A stretch of DNA of 64,000 nt from Hybos culiciformis (Eukaryota > Arthropoda > Insecta > Diptera > Hybotidae), in NCBI GenBank assembly GCA_964007475.1, contig OZ023273.1:5184176-5248175 (forward strand), written 5' to 3'. The notes below the pieces were generated by a model. That model did no database searches, was not told the DNA's origin, and saw nothing but the letters and a program-made list of their open reading frames with translations. Position 1 is the stretch's first letter. Each line of letters starts with the position of its first letter. Shown piece by piece: positions 38,601 through 49,913 of the stretch. The translations under genes and the position numbers were made by a program.

Positions 38601-39550
38601 AATTATAGCAGATACCTTCGGGTTTTTTTGGTAAAGGTCATAGGTTTAGAAATATGGGCTTCCTAAGTTTCTTGTACATCTGCAAAAAAAAAAATTTATT
38701 TTATTTTATGAGGAGGAATTAAATATCATTCTTTTTGTAAAGATGTAAGTTATTACAAAATAATAGTAATTAAATTTATGATATGAACTAGTATTATTAT
38801 TTGAACCAAAGTTAAGTCGTTTCCTCTTAGCGGTCATTCATTGCAGCCTAACTTAATAAAGCTCTTCTTATTAAATTTCATTCTACATTATACAGTGCTA
38901 TTTGGACAAATTACACATATTTCAGAATTAAGAATCATACAACCTACGACAGAGCACATCATACTATAACGATATAGCCAATACGTCAAGACAATCGAGA
39001 ATGTTGATTAATTGTTCAAGAATTGTCGTAATATTTTATATAGTCATTTTAATAAAGCGCATCTTAAAGAAATCGGTATCTCAAAAAAATAATGAAAAAT
39101 CTGTTAATTATGAACTCATTGCTAAATATCAAATTTCTAATTATTATAGAAATATTAAAATGTTAAGGCTAAATAAAAAAAACAAAATTATTTTATATAT
39201 CTCGCCATTATAATATAAAAAAAGTTTTAAGGTTTTGTCAACCAAAAAATTTGTGCATATTCATTAAAACTTTTTCTTCCATATACCTTTAATTTATTTA
39301 AGAAATTCAATGTTTATGAGAGCAAACTTTATTTTAATTTAATTAAAAGTTGTAAATCTATATTATTCTCATAGCTTAAGAATTCCCATAGTTTTATCTA
39401 AACTTTTAAATAAAATAATTGAATTAAATAAATTACTAAAGAAATATAAATTTCATCTTTCTGTGTGACAATTAAACAGAGGTGTTCGATTCAATGTTAT
39501 ATTTATTTTTTTTTATTAAATCTGAGTTTCAATTAATAAAATAAAATTAA
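32665..39550. other. Long AT-rich gene-poor stretch
   Basis: I see no gene with recognisable protein features. Open frames at 33806-34150, 34621-34929 and 35429-35713 are low in complexity. A degenerate direct repeat of roughly 120 bp (GAGTTTTTAAACTTTTTT and TTGGTATTACAT words) occurs about three times between 36126 and 36440. A TA microsatellite lies at 36800-36825. Confidence 0.45.
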
Positions 39551-39813
39551 ATATAAAAATAAGTAAAAAATGAGTTTTCAAAAAAACTGAGGCCGCATGA
39601 AAAAGTAGAAAATAACTTTTTCTTCACACACAAAGGTGGACTCAGATTTTTTGATTGGGACGTAAGTCATGAAGAGAAAGAATATTCAAGAGAAATGTCC
39701 CAATCAAAAAATCTGAGTCCTCCTCTGTGTGTGAAGAAAAAGTTATTTTCTACTTTTTCATGCGGCCTGGCCTCAGTTTTTTTGAAAACTCGTTTTTTAC
39801 TTATTTTTATTTT
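39551..39813. mobile_element. Palindromic MITE, about 263 bp
   Basis: The arms of about 115 bp are nearly perfect complements. The left arm has AAAAATAAGTAAAAAATGAG, ACTGAGGCCGCATGAAAAAG and CTTTTTCTTCACACACA. The right arm carries the mirror of each. They fold around GGGACGTAAGTCATGAAGAG. The low divergence of the arms suggests recent activity. Confidence 0.8.
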
Positions 39814-40481
39814 CTGCCTTTTTCACGTTAACTAAATTGTTATTATGTGCTGCATGGAGATGTTTTAAAACAATTTTATGACTAATCATATCGATGAAAA
39901 TTTTTCCGATGATTTTCCCGCTTTTTCGGGTTTTCCATGGAGTTTTCCAGAAAAGCAACTTCATGCAATTCATTTCGCTCTACAATTTTGTCTCAGGTTG
40001 CAAAACGCTCAAACGCTTCCTTGGTCGGAAAAACTCCTGAAAAGCGTTTTACATGAATTTGCATCGGTTTTTGCTGCAAGTTTTCACCATTGTCGGAGAG
40101 AAAGTAATGATGCCACTTGATAGGGAACTTGATCCTGCATAATTTAGAAACTTTTTTACCGGAAAATTTGCCGGAAGAGTTGGAAAATTCCGCAAAATTT
40201 TTTCAGAAAAATCGGAAAACTTTGCATTTTTCCTGAAACGGATTTATCAGTAATCAAATTTGTACCCAATTTTCAAATGATTTTTCCGATTTTCCGGGTT
40301 TTCCATGAAAATTTCCGGTTCAAATTTTGATAGATTCAATTGTCACGCGACATGAACCTGTGTGCTAAATTTCAGCTCGCTGTGATGACGAAAAGTGGGT
40401 CTACGAGAGTGTCGAAAATAGTAAAGAAATATACAGACAAGAAATATCCTGTACAAGTTAATAAAAATTGTGTCCTCAATA
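39814..40481 (+). repeat. Degenerate repeat with LINE-like 3' end
   Basis: A block of higher GC content containing repeated words such as TTTTCCGATTTTCCGGGTTTTCC (39905 and 40280 regions). It ends with AAATTTCAGCTCGCTGTGATG, a GTCGAAAATAGT phrase and ACAGACAAG. The ending resembles 3' tails of RTE-type elements. Class not certain. It directly abuts the left arm of the next element. Confidence 0.35.
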
Positions 40482-41018
40482 ATAGTAGATTATTGAATAT
40501 GTAAACTAAATTTGTTATTAATTAAGAGTTCTGTATACACAAAAATACATTGACACGAGTCAATACTTATATCACGAGACCGAAGGTCGAGTGATATAAA
40601 TTGACAAGTGTCAATGTATTTTTGTGTAAATACAGAACGAGTTGTATAACAAATTTTGTTTACATATCCAATATACTGTTTTAATGCGTAGGGGAGAGGT
40701 AGTTGCAAAGAGAGAATATTTTTTCTTCTCATTTTTTCTCATTTTTTTTTTTTGTATTTGGCTGTATTGAAATGTTGTGAGAGATATTATGTTTGTTAGG
40801 TATTACGTAATATTCAATACGAAACATCTAAATGATTTCATTATTTACGCTGATGCATCTAAATTTTTTCATTATATACGCTGATGCATCTAAATTTTTT
40901 CATTATTTACGCAGATGCATCTAAATGATTGCATGTGTATTGACGCATATAATACTCCATTTAGTGATCTAAATTCTATAGCACTAAATACAACATAACG
41001 ATCCCCAACGCATTAAAA
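40482..41018 (+). repeat. Left inverted arm (stem-loop repeat, copy 3)
   Basis: The outer 200 bp form a palindrome folding around GAGACCGAAGGTCGAG. The inner 340 bp are bounded by TTTTAATGCGTAGGGG and CCCCAACGCATTAAAA. They contain about three units of a roughly 31-bp repeat (GATGCATCTAAATTTTTTC). Confidence 0.85.
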
Positions 41019-41575
41019 GTATTTATTGTCACAATTTTATAGATAAAATACATAACATAAACATATAAAATGAATTTACCACTTTTAGGCCTTCGAAAAA
41101 GGGTCAATGTTTCGATGTACATTATATCAAAAGTCCTAATTTTATTAAGTTATGTCGAAAATAGGAAACAAAATATAATTTTTCGGAATAATGAAAAGTC
41201 TGTTATTTTCTCAACATAGTTCTGGTATATTTAACAATAATGTTTTAATGTATTCAATTTTTACTACATTAGAAAGATCAACCACGTTCGCATGTTCAGT
41301 GATATAACTTTTATGGCAAAGTAGAAAAATTTGGATTGCAGAATTTAACCTTTGCACATAACTACATATTATCATTATGTTATCATTCACAAATAAAATA
41401 ATATTCCTACATAAATACTAAAGTTAAATATTAATTAAATATACAAATCGTTTATTTATAATCAAGTAAGCCATTGAATATAAGTTATTCCTTTTTAAAA
41501 ATTCATTTATTTCATAAAATATTTTTGTTAAAAGTTTTATTCATAAAGAAAAAGAAAATAAAAAATTCAGTTAAA

Positions 41576-42283
41576 ATGGATATTCAGGATTCTGTACCGG
41601 AAAAGGTTTTCGAAAATGTATCTCTCAATGCCCAAATAGAAAAATTAGAGGGACCGTCTGTGAAAGCAGAAGAATCAATTAATGAAGAAAAAAATGATTT
41701 AACATCAACAAAGGCAAAAACAAGTTCGTTAAAAAGATTTTTCACAAAAAAAGAAAAAAGTGACAGCAGCATTACAGAAGTTAAAGCAGCTGATGCAGAT
41801 AAATCAGCTGAAGAAAAGCCTTATCGATTTGGCTCGTTGGGAAGAAAATTTAATTGGAGGATTGGAAGTAAGAATGGTTTGTAATTCAATTTGCATATTG
41901 GTAATTCTCATATAGATGTCAGCCGCTCGTTGTGAAATTAAACTTTAATTAGAATGTATATATTTAAATGTTAAATGCGGCAGCAAAGGCATGCCCTAAC
42001 ATTAACTTAAAATTTAATTTAAAATAAATTTATTTCAGATAGTCTTCCAAAGAGAGTAAGTGGAAAAATGGACCTTCTCGAATCAGATGATAATTTACCT
42101 CAGTCAAATAGCAGTCTAAAATCATCTGTTTCCTCATACTTTAATTCAATTTTCTCAAGAAAGAAGCAAGACTCCGAAACAAGTGTAGAATTTTCAAAAG
42201 AAGAGGATGCCAAGCAAGAAGATGAAAAAAAAGATAAGCCCGATATACCAATAAATCCCGATAAACCAAATGAAGCTAAATAA
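41576..42283 (+). CDS. Two-exon gene of unknown function inside the inverted-arm segment
   Basis: Exon 1 is 41576-41867, then a 171-bp GT-AG intron, then exon 2 at 42039-42283. The donor (GAA|GTAAGA) and acceptor (TTTATTTCAG) are both good, and the frame joins cleanly to give 178 residues. The start is the ATG at 41576 in a favourable AAAATGG context; the frame stays open upstream but has no earlier ATG in it. I do not recognise the family. The protein is hydrophilic, rich in Lys, Ser, Glu and Asp, probably disordered, with no signal peptide or membrane segment. It contains two similar basic-aromatic segments followed by acidic ones, one per exon: SSLKRFFTKKEKSDSSIT and SSYFNSIFSRKKQDSETS. 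They suggest an internal duplication and resemble, in composition only, the membrane-binding segments of MARCKS/AKAP-type proteins. A third conserved-looking patch is FGSLGRKFNWRIG. Confidence 0.65.
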
Positions 42284-43793
42284 AAACAGAAAATTTTATT
42301 ATTATTTTTAATTTTATCAAAGAATCCGAAAGAATATTGTGATTTAAAATTAATTGAAAAATACATTATGTATACATATATACAAACAAAATCTCGTAAA
42401 AATTATGAAATTAATTATTAAAAAATAATAATCATTTTATACATTATATTATATAAAAATATTATTATCAATTTAATTTTTATATAATTATATAATTTTT
42501 TTCATTGGTGTCCTAACGAGGATCTTGATTGGGTGTACTAACTATTGCTACTGCTATTGAAAATAGTGTTTGCACTTACTCAGTAGAACCAAGAGTGCTT
42601 ACGGTATTGATACTGTAATCAATGAAAGGTAATGAGAATGTATTACTTTTCAGGAGAAAATATTGATTACTTTTGTATGGAGAAGTTCAAAAGGTAATAC
42701 CATGTTCAAAATTACTCCTAACTTTTCAAACACTATTTGGAATATTTTCAGATTCTATAATGTCGGGCATCAACAAAGTCTCAAAGTTGTTTTCTGAAGG
42801 ATTCTCTTTTATTACTTTTCTTAATTAATATTATATATGTAAAATGTAATTATATAGGCTAATGGTATTAGCAACCTGTTCGGAAAACTAAGAAAATATT
42901 AAAAATATACCGCACCGTACCACCTAAATATTACCACTGCTGTATAATGTTTAGTGAAACTGGCAATTTAATTTGAAAGCATCATCGGAAACTATTCGAT
43001 AATTCATTATTTTACTATGTTATGTACACGTACAAACATATAGAAAATAAAATTTCATGCCTTATATTGTGTTATACCAAAACCTATATAAAATATAACT
43101 TCCACATTTAATTCAAATTAACCTCATCATCTGAAAAATAGTTAATTTATAATGTAAACTGCAAATTCGGGGTTAAATTAATGACTGCGGATTTATTGTT
43201 AAAATTCAATTAATATATTTTTATCCTTATGTACTTTTTTTTTTTTTTTCAATAATGTAATTAAATGTAGGATTCCATTAATTTCGTTTTTATTTTAAAT
43301 TTACCATGACAGGTTTCAGGTTTCAGTTATTCCATCATCTGGGTACCAAATTAATATTAATTATAAAAAATTAAACCTTTTTAAATCTCATTCACACTTT
43401 ATTGTCTCATGCCCATAATTTTTTTTTTTTGATTTTTTTGACAAAATGATTTTTTTAAACATCCATTCTGTAATACTATAAAAGCCTTATTCACTTTTCC
43501 AAAAAATTAACAAGCAAAAAGTATAAAATGCATGAACTCATTTTCTAGAATTAAAATATGAAAGATTTGCTTGGATAATAGTATACGAACGTAGAAAACT
43601 AATTCTCCCAGAAATGAAACCAAGCTAGATCGATTTTTCGTCCTCGTAGGCCACTGCATTGTAAATTTAATCGAAATCGTTAAAGCCGTTTTCGAGAAAA
43701 TGATTATATGTATATATATATACAAAAAATATTGTTCGTATAATAGTATAGATACGATATCTAATTAAAATATATTAATAAAGTATTAAATTT
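42284..43793. other. Interior of the inverted-arm segment, downstream of the gene
   Basis: AT-rich. Around 43540-43740 a phrase built on GTAAATTTAATCGAAATCG, then CCGTTTTCGAGAAAATG, then a TATATATA run resembles the tail of an RTE-type LINE. No other gene seen. Confidence 0.4.
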
Positions 43794-44327
43794 TTTTAAT
43801 GCGTTGGGGATCGTTATGTTGTATTTAGTGCTATAGAATTTAGATCACTAAATGGAGTATTATATGCGTCAATACACATGCAATCATTTAGATGCATCTG
43901 CGTAAATAATGAAAAAATTTAGATGCATCAGCGTATATAATGAAAAAATTTAGATGCATCAGCATGAATAATGAAATCATTTAGATGTTTCGTATTGAAT
44001 ATTACGTAATACCTAAACAAACATAATATCTCACAATATTTCAATACAGCCAAATACAAAAAAAAAATGAGAAAAAATGAGAAGAAAAAATATTCTCTCT
44101 TTGCAACTACCTCTCCCCTACGCATTAAAACAGTATATTGGATATGTAAACAAAATTTGTTATACAACTCGTTCTGTATTTACACAAAAATACATTGACA
44201 CTTGTCAATTTATATCACTCGACCTTCGGTCTCGTGATATAAGTATTGACTCGTGTCAATGTATTTTTGTGTATACAGAACTCTTAATTAATAACAAATT
44301 TAGTTTACATATACAATAATCTACTAT
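43794..44327 (-). repeat. Right inverted arm (stem-loop repeat, copy 4)
   Basis: Reverse complement of the 40482-41018 arm, with a handful of substitutions and 1-2 base indels, mostly in T or A runs. The 80-codon open frame here is identical to the one in the left arm and is not a gene. Confidence 0.85.
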
Positions 44328-47300
44328 TATTTGGATTTGTGAAAATTCACTATACACACAATAGCATAGCTCATAAGCATAGGCAGATCAAAAACAAGTT
44401 CCAAATTTTCAAATGTTCTATAATAGTGAACAAATTATTATTTTTCATCAATTCTCAATATTATTTTCGTAAATTTTCGTATTTATTTCAAACCTAAACT
44501 GAAAATTTAATTCGAAATTTTTTTTATTATTCTGTTGATGCTAAAATTTCATAATTTTGAACTAATAAATTATATGGTTCTTTTTGGTGTTTATATGTTT
44601 ATAATAACTTCGGCCGTGCTTATAAAATATCAGAGGTTTTCTTTTTTTTTCATATGATGTGAGAGATTTAAAAACATATAAATAGATTATTCTGATTATC
44701 ATGAAATATTTCCATTATATATTGTATTTGCATAATTTATTATTACTTTATGAATATTTAATTTTAATTAAATTTTATTTACCTTTTTAATTACCAGAGA
44801 GAACTTCGTAATCAAAATGTTTAAAAATCAAATTTTTCATATAATTTTTTTTTTTTTTCCTTTTTTTTCATTATTTAAATTCCTTGCAAAAAATATTTTT
44901 CTTCAATATAAAAAAAAATCTCTCGTAATAATAATAATGTAGATACGACAAAACAAATTGCCGATATCATAAATTCATATTATCATCAATTAAATTATAG
45001 AGTTAAAATTATGATCGCAATAGAATGACTTTCACGGCGTAAAGTAGTTAAATTACATGAAAGGCGTTTTACAACGATTAATTTAATTTTTAATTGTGCT
45101 GGAATTGAGAAATGTAACCAAGCTCAAATTTTTTTTATTCCAATCACTTGTATAATTTATCCCAAACAAAATCTTTAATTAGAAAATTATAAAAATTTCG
45201 AATCAAAATTAAAAAAAAAAAAAGTAAACTTTCAAAATTTTATTAAATGACTATGACTATTTTTTTCAGTGTCATTTCAATCTCGCTGATAGTACAGAAC
45301 CAAAAAATAATTCACATTGTTTAATAAATAATTATCTCCCAGAAAAAAAAAAAAGGATGTTCAATATTCTTTTAAAGACCATTTTTGGGCTCGACCGAGA
45401 TCAATCCGTTGTAAATTTTACTCTGGTGCTATCTATTAAGTAAAGAATAACACAACAAGATATCAAATAGACAATGTCATATCAACTTTTGGGATTGGCT
45501 AATATTCTCAAATTTTACCCTATAATTATTGTGTGGATATACTCAAACATAATGTTGTAACAATATTTATTTTTTTTTTTTTTTTTGTAGTACATTGGAA
45601 ACTTTAATTTATGAAATATTTAACGAAGAATACACTATACTTATTATATTTCAAATATAAAGTCTATATAAGACCAATAACTAGTATGAAATTGAAAATA
45701 ATTTTTCCTTTGTAAGGATATTATTAAAAACCTATATATTATGACTATTATATATGTAGATATAAATTTTTATTTAAAATTTATTAAATGAAATATTAAT
45801 TTTTCATAAAATTTTGGTTCATTAAAAAAAATAAACCAAACATTTTATAGAATTCATGTATAAAATAATATATATAGTATAGTACCTCTACATGAATGTA
45901 ATATAGTATATATAAAATTTAATTTAATTATGAAAACATATTTCCTATGTGTATACATATGTATATAGTAGTAATAAAAACATTAAAAGAATATTATTCT
46001 CTAAATATACTTTTGGAAACCAACTCCTGCATGTATAATGACCATTTTAATGGACTTTAAAGATTTAGAAAGGTCTCATGTTAAAAAATTTATTGAATTT
46101 ATAAAAACAACCACAAATAAACATAAAATATTTTCATTTTTGTCTATACACACAATATAACATACCTATACAACATAATACAAAATATTATGCTTTTTAA
46201 TGAAATAATATAAAAAAGGTTTGTATGTAATATAAAAAGGAAAAGAATAAGAAGAAAAAAAAAAGCAAAAAAAAAAAGATGTGTTGTGTTGTGTATTATG
46301 AAAATAAGGTACATACTATTATTAGTATCAATTCCCATCCTTTGATTTCATTTTCATCATTTATCAATTCAACATTAAAAAATATTAAAAGCATTAATAA
46401 ACCTTGGAGACGGTTTACTTGTTTTCTTTTTTTTGTTTTTTTTTTTTTTTAATAAATGAGAGCTAATAGCATCTCGGTTTAAAAGACACAAACATAAGGT
46501 GTTTTAAATAATTTTATATTTTTTTCTAATGTTTTTGCAAATAAATTTCAACAACAATAATTAGTTAACTTTTTTAAAAACTTTTTTAATTTTGATTTTC
46601 CACGATTCGAATTCTAATTTAATTTAATTTCCAATGCTAACAAACAGTAAGTATTATAATGCCTACCTTCAATCAACCAATAAATAAATACTCAAGAGAA
46701 TCTCTTTTTTGAAATCTTAATATTTCAGGGGTTGTCGAACCAACTTTATAAGATTTTTTCAAATGCAGGAACATATGGACCTACCTAATGTTACTTTATA
46801 TTATACACTTTATATTCTATGTAAATCAGATAAAAATTTCTAAACGCCTCAACTTTAAATATTGAATTAATTTCCAATTGTTTGCCAATAATTTATTTCT
46901 TTTATTAATTCTTGAAACAATACTCTGTCTTAAATGCAGCAAATAACACCCATTATATATAATATAATAGTAAAAAGACAATATAATGGTTATGGGATGT
47001 TAAAAAGGATTCTCTTGTATAAAATCCTTAAATGAGTTTAATTTAATGGTTTTATGGTCATTTTTATTTTTATGTAACACATTTTTTCTATAACATTTTT
47101 TTTTATTTTTATTTTTTTTTTAATTTCATTACAAATTACAATAATATACGATACCTTCATAATATTATCTAACTAGTGAACTTGGAAAATTTTTGGGCCA
47201 AAAATATTTATAGTTCGTAAAGTAGGTACTTGTTATTGGAAAACTAATTAAACAATAATTTTTCTTAGGATTATTTTCATAATATTTAATATTTAATTTG

Positions 47301-48057
47301 AAATTATTTCTTGATTAAGATATTTATTAAAAAATCAATCTTAAATTTTTTGCATCAAATTTTAAATTGAAGTAATAAATCAATAAAAATATAAATTCAT
47401 ATAAATTCAAAGTTCACATTAAAATAAACTATAAGTAACAACAAAAGACACAACAACTACATTTATATAGAAAATTCCTGAAGAGCAAAACTTTTCTTAC
47501 ACATTTGTGAATTTTCTCCGGTGAATGAAAATGGTTACAAATGCTATTTTTAATTACATTTTTTGTTTTTTTTTTTAATGGTCATAGTTTTATTTAGTCT
47601 TAAAGCTCCTTTTTTTAATGATATTTTTTGAATTAATTACTTTAAGTTATGTCCTTCATATTTGGGTTTTTGAACCTATAGAAAATTTAAACCAACTCAG
47701 TTTTCTGTAATATGAATTATCATTAGTTACGAAGTAATTATTAGCTTTTCATTTAATTAATTTAAAATTGTTAACCGATTATGTATATAAAAAAGTTTAC
47801 AAATTAATACATCAAAAAATAATAATTTGAAGTTTTCGGTGCCTGAAGGAAAATTTTAGCGGATTTATTAATGATTTTATTTCTACATTCTCAAAATCAA
47901 GCTCTGCATAATATTTTTGATTTTACAACAAACATTATACTAAAACTAACTACAATTAAAATGTCTAGGCCTTCCTTTTTCATGTTTAAGAATATTTTGC
48001 TAAAACATAACAATTATAGAAATATGTAATTCAATAAAAATTAGTCCATCTATTACC
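44328..48057. other. AT-rich stretch, no gene seen
   Basis: Homopolymer runs and short AT microsatellites (for example 45860-45915). The part nearest 48057 holds the 3' UTR of IFT43. Confidence 0.4.
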
Positions 48058-48720
48058 CTAAATTTGTTTTTTATTAGTACTCGCTGATGTTTTCTTCTTT
48101 TCCTCATAAATATCTGCAGTCACTTCTGTGAACAATTTATCCCAGTCCCAAAGATCATCAGGTTCATCCAAATACTCTTGAGGCTCAAGACATTTTGTTA
48201 GAATACTTAAATCAACATTTTCAAAAGATGAAAATGCTTTTTGAGTTAAAAGTTCTGAACCTAAATCGTCCAATGTAATTGGACGATTTGCTGGTAAATT
48301 TGGTGGTTCAGCTATTTCATTTAGCAGTGTATCGTGCATTTCATCCAAATCCGGAATGATTGGAATTTCATCAACAAAATCAGATGAAATTTCCAAATTT
48401 TTGGAAATAAATTTAAATCGTTCATCCTCAATAAAATTATTTATACTTGAAATACTTGATTTCGATGTATTGTCGGCCCAACCACCACCCAGTTTTCTAC
48501 GAGGAGGAATATCATGCGGCATTTCAGATCCTGAGCTCAAGTCTAAATTCATTTCCAAAGAGTCATCTTTAGGTGGACTGCTCGAGGGAGATGGAACTTG
48601 TTGTGATGATTTTGCTGTAGAATTTGTTGATAAGGCACTTGCAGCAGCAGCAGCAGCACGTCGTCCCATTTTCGCTGTTTTTTTACGAATCGAAAACTTT
48701 AGTTCTTCAGCCCAATCCAT
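48058..48720 (-). CDS. IFT43: Intraflagellar transport protein 43 homologue, 220 aa
   Basis: IFT43 is a small subunit of the IFT-A complex, which drives retrograde transport and protein entry in cilia; in insects it acts in ciliated sensory neurons and chordotonal organs. The N-terminus MDWAEELKFSIRKKTAKMGR matches the EELxxS....KMGRRA start of the family. Residues 76-83 (KLGGGWAD) match the conserved GGWA box, and 119-128 (IPIIPDLDEM) the IPIIPDL box. The C-terminal block 146-203 (PITLDDL, ILTKCLEP, DLWDWDKLFTEV) matches the segment that binds other IFT-A subunits. The protein is intronless and close to the usual family length of about 210. An alanine run at 22-28 is the only low-complexity part. 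A candidate X-box lies about 135 bp upstream, which fits RFX control of ciliary genes. Confidence 0.93.
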   Translation of the reverse strand: MDWAEELKFSIRKKTAKMGRRAAAAAASALSTNSTAKSSQQVPSPSSSPPKDDSLEMNLDLSSGSEMPHDIPPRRKLGGGWADNTSKSSISSINNFIEDERFKFISKNLEISSDFVDEIPIIPDLDEMHDTLLNEIAEPPNLPANRPITLDDLGSELLTQKAFSSFENVDLSILTKCLEPQEYLDEPDDLWDWDKLFTEVTADIYEEKKKTSASTNKKQI

Positions 48721-48852
48721 TTTTAACTATTACCACAACTTTTTTTAATAAAATTCAACTTTGATTTTCAAAAGTTTTATCTTAACTTTTGTTTGGGTTT
48801 TTTCGTTTCTAAGGAAAAGAAATACTAAAATGACAGTGTTAACCTAAAATTT

Positions 48853-48867
48853 GTTGTTATCAACAAG
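48853..48867 (-). promoter_or_regulatory. Candidate X-box (RFX site) upstream of IFT43
   Basis: On the gene strand the site reads CTTGTTGATAACAAC. It fits RYYNYY-N(1-3)-RRNRAC with a 3-base spacer at 11 of 12 positions; only the first base differs. It is 133-147 bp before the IFT43 start codon, the distance typical of X-boxes in ciliary genes. Binding is inferred. Confidence 0.5.
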
Positions 48868-49640
48868 TTGTTAGCCTTTGTCCAATTCAAAAAAAGAAAA
48901 ACAGATTTCAATAATTATTCCTTTTAATCTTGTAAACGGATAATTTTTCATTTTTGATCGGCGCATGATTGAAAATAATTAAAGTACTTCTACTATTAAC
49001 TTATGATTTTATTGTTGTTTATAATTTTAGTAGCACCGTATCAAAAGGATATTAACGAAGGCATGCAAGAAGCTTATCCAATATGACCAAACAATTTCTG
49101 TAAATTTTCTCTTACAATAACATTAATTAAATGTAGTATTAAAAACTTAGATATGTAGGATGTAGGAATATAAAGAATCCTTTTGAAATGAAATTCAAAA
49201 AAATGGCGTAGTAAAATGAACTATTATTTGCATAACATGCTAATTTGCTTTCTGAAAACTTTTGTAATGTTAAACATAAAAAATAAGAAGCAACAAATTT
49301 AATGATTGATTATTGGTCAAATATGAAAAGAAGAAAGTACTTTATTTTTTTTTTTATATACAATTTAGTCAATTTATATTAAATTTTTTGTTAACAACAT
49401 TATAAATATTTTAAACTTAATTTCGATTTAAAAATATTGAATAACTAGACAGTTGAAATAAAATTATTTTCTTCTTTTGATCCTGCGAAAATTCAAAATT
49501 TATAATTACTTCGATTGAATTACCCAAAATGTTTTGTTAAAATATTTTCTTCGTGTTATCAGTCTGGGATAATTATCTAAAAAAATAAAAATATAATTAT
49601 AATCAAATATTTATGTTATATACGAACTTATTTATATTTT
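48868..49640. other. Non-coding, upstream of IFT43
   Basis: No gene, RNA or repeat seen. Confidence 0.4.
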
Positions 49641-49913
49641 ATCATAAAGGAAGTATAAATAGAGAAACTAGTCTTATTACAAAAAATGCAAATACAAATA
49701 GTGAAACAAAAAATCCATATCACAACCCCCATGAGCTTTTTTTTTGTATTTTTTGAGAATTTCACTCTCACAAAAGATTTTAAAACTTTAAAAATTGTAT
49801 AGAACTGTTGTTATGGGGGGCTCATGGGGTTGTGATATGGATTTTTTGTTTCACTATTTGTATTTGCATTTTTTGTATGGGACTAGTTTCTCTATTTATA
49901 CTTCCTTTATGAT
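49641..49913. mobile_element. Palindromic MITE, 273 bp
   Basis: The arms of about 110 bp are almost perfect complements. The ends are ATCATAAAGGAAGTATAAAT and ATTTATACTTCCTTTATGAT. Further in, CCATATCACAACCCCCATGAG pairs with CTCATGGGGTTGTGATATGG. The central 60 bp are unpaired. The high arm identity points to a young insertion. No coding capacity. Confidence 0.82.

Larger units (their letters stand above)
40482..44327. mobile_element. 3.85-kb segment bounded by near-identical inverted arms, enclosing a gene
   Basis: The left arm (40482-41018, 537 bp) and the right arm (43794-44327, 534 bp) are reverse complements that differ at only about ten positions. Both outer ends read ATAGTAGATTATTG next to a TA (40480-40481 and 44328-44329). 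Both inner ends read CGATCCCCAACGCATTAAAA. The 2.78-kb interior contains a two-exon gene (41576-42283) and a LINE-tail-like fragment near 43540-43740. Two readings are possible: one composite element that carries the gene, or two copies of a dispersed repeat that landed on either side. Solo copies of the arm sequence at 2061 and 6649 show the arm can exist alone, while the TA on both outer sides fits a unit. Confidence 0.7.

Noticed and set aside
41474..41575. Upstream extension of the two-exon gene as a possible signal peptide
   Set aside because: The frame is open but begins at TTG with no ATG; the first ATG is at 41576 in good context.
42100..42366. Minus-strand open frame of 88 codons over exon 2 of the small gene
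   Set aside because: Shadow of the plus-strand coding exon, composition mirrors its Glu/Lys-rich codons.
40490..44319. Identical 80-codon open frame in both inverted arms
   Set aside because: Identity follows from the arms being copies; the frame crosses the stem-loop palindrome and has no protein-like features.
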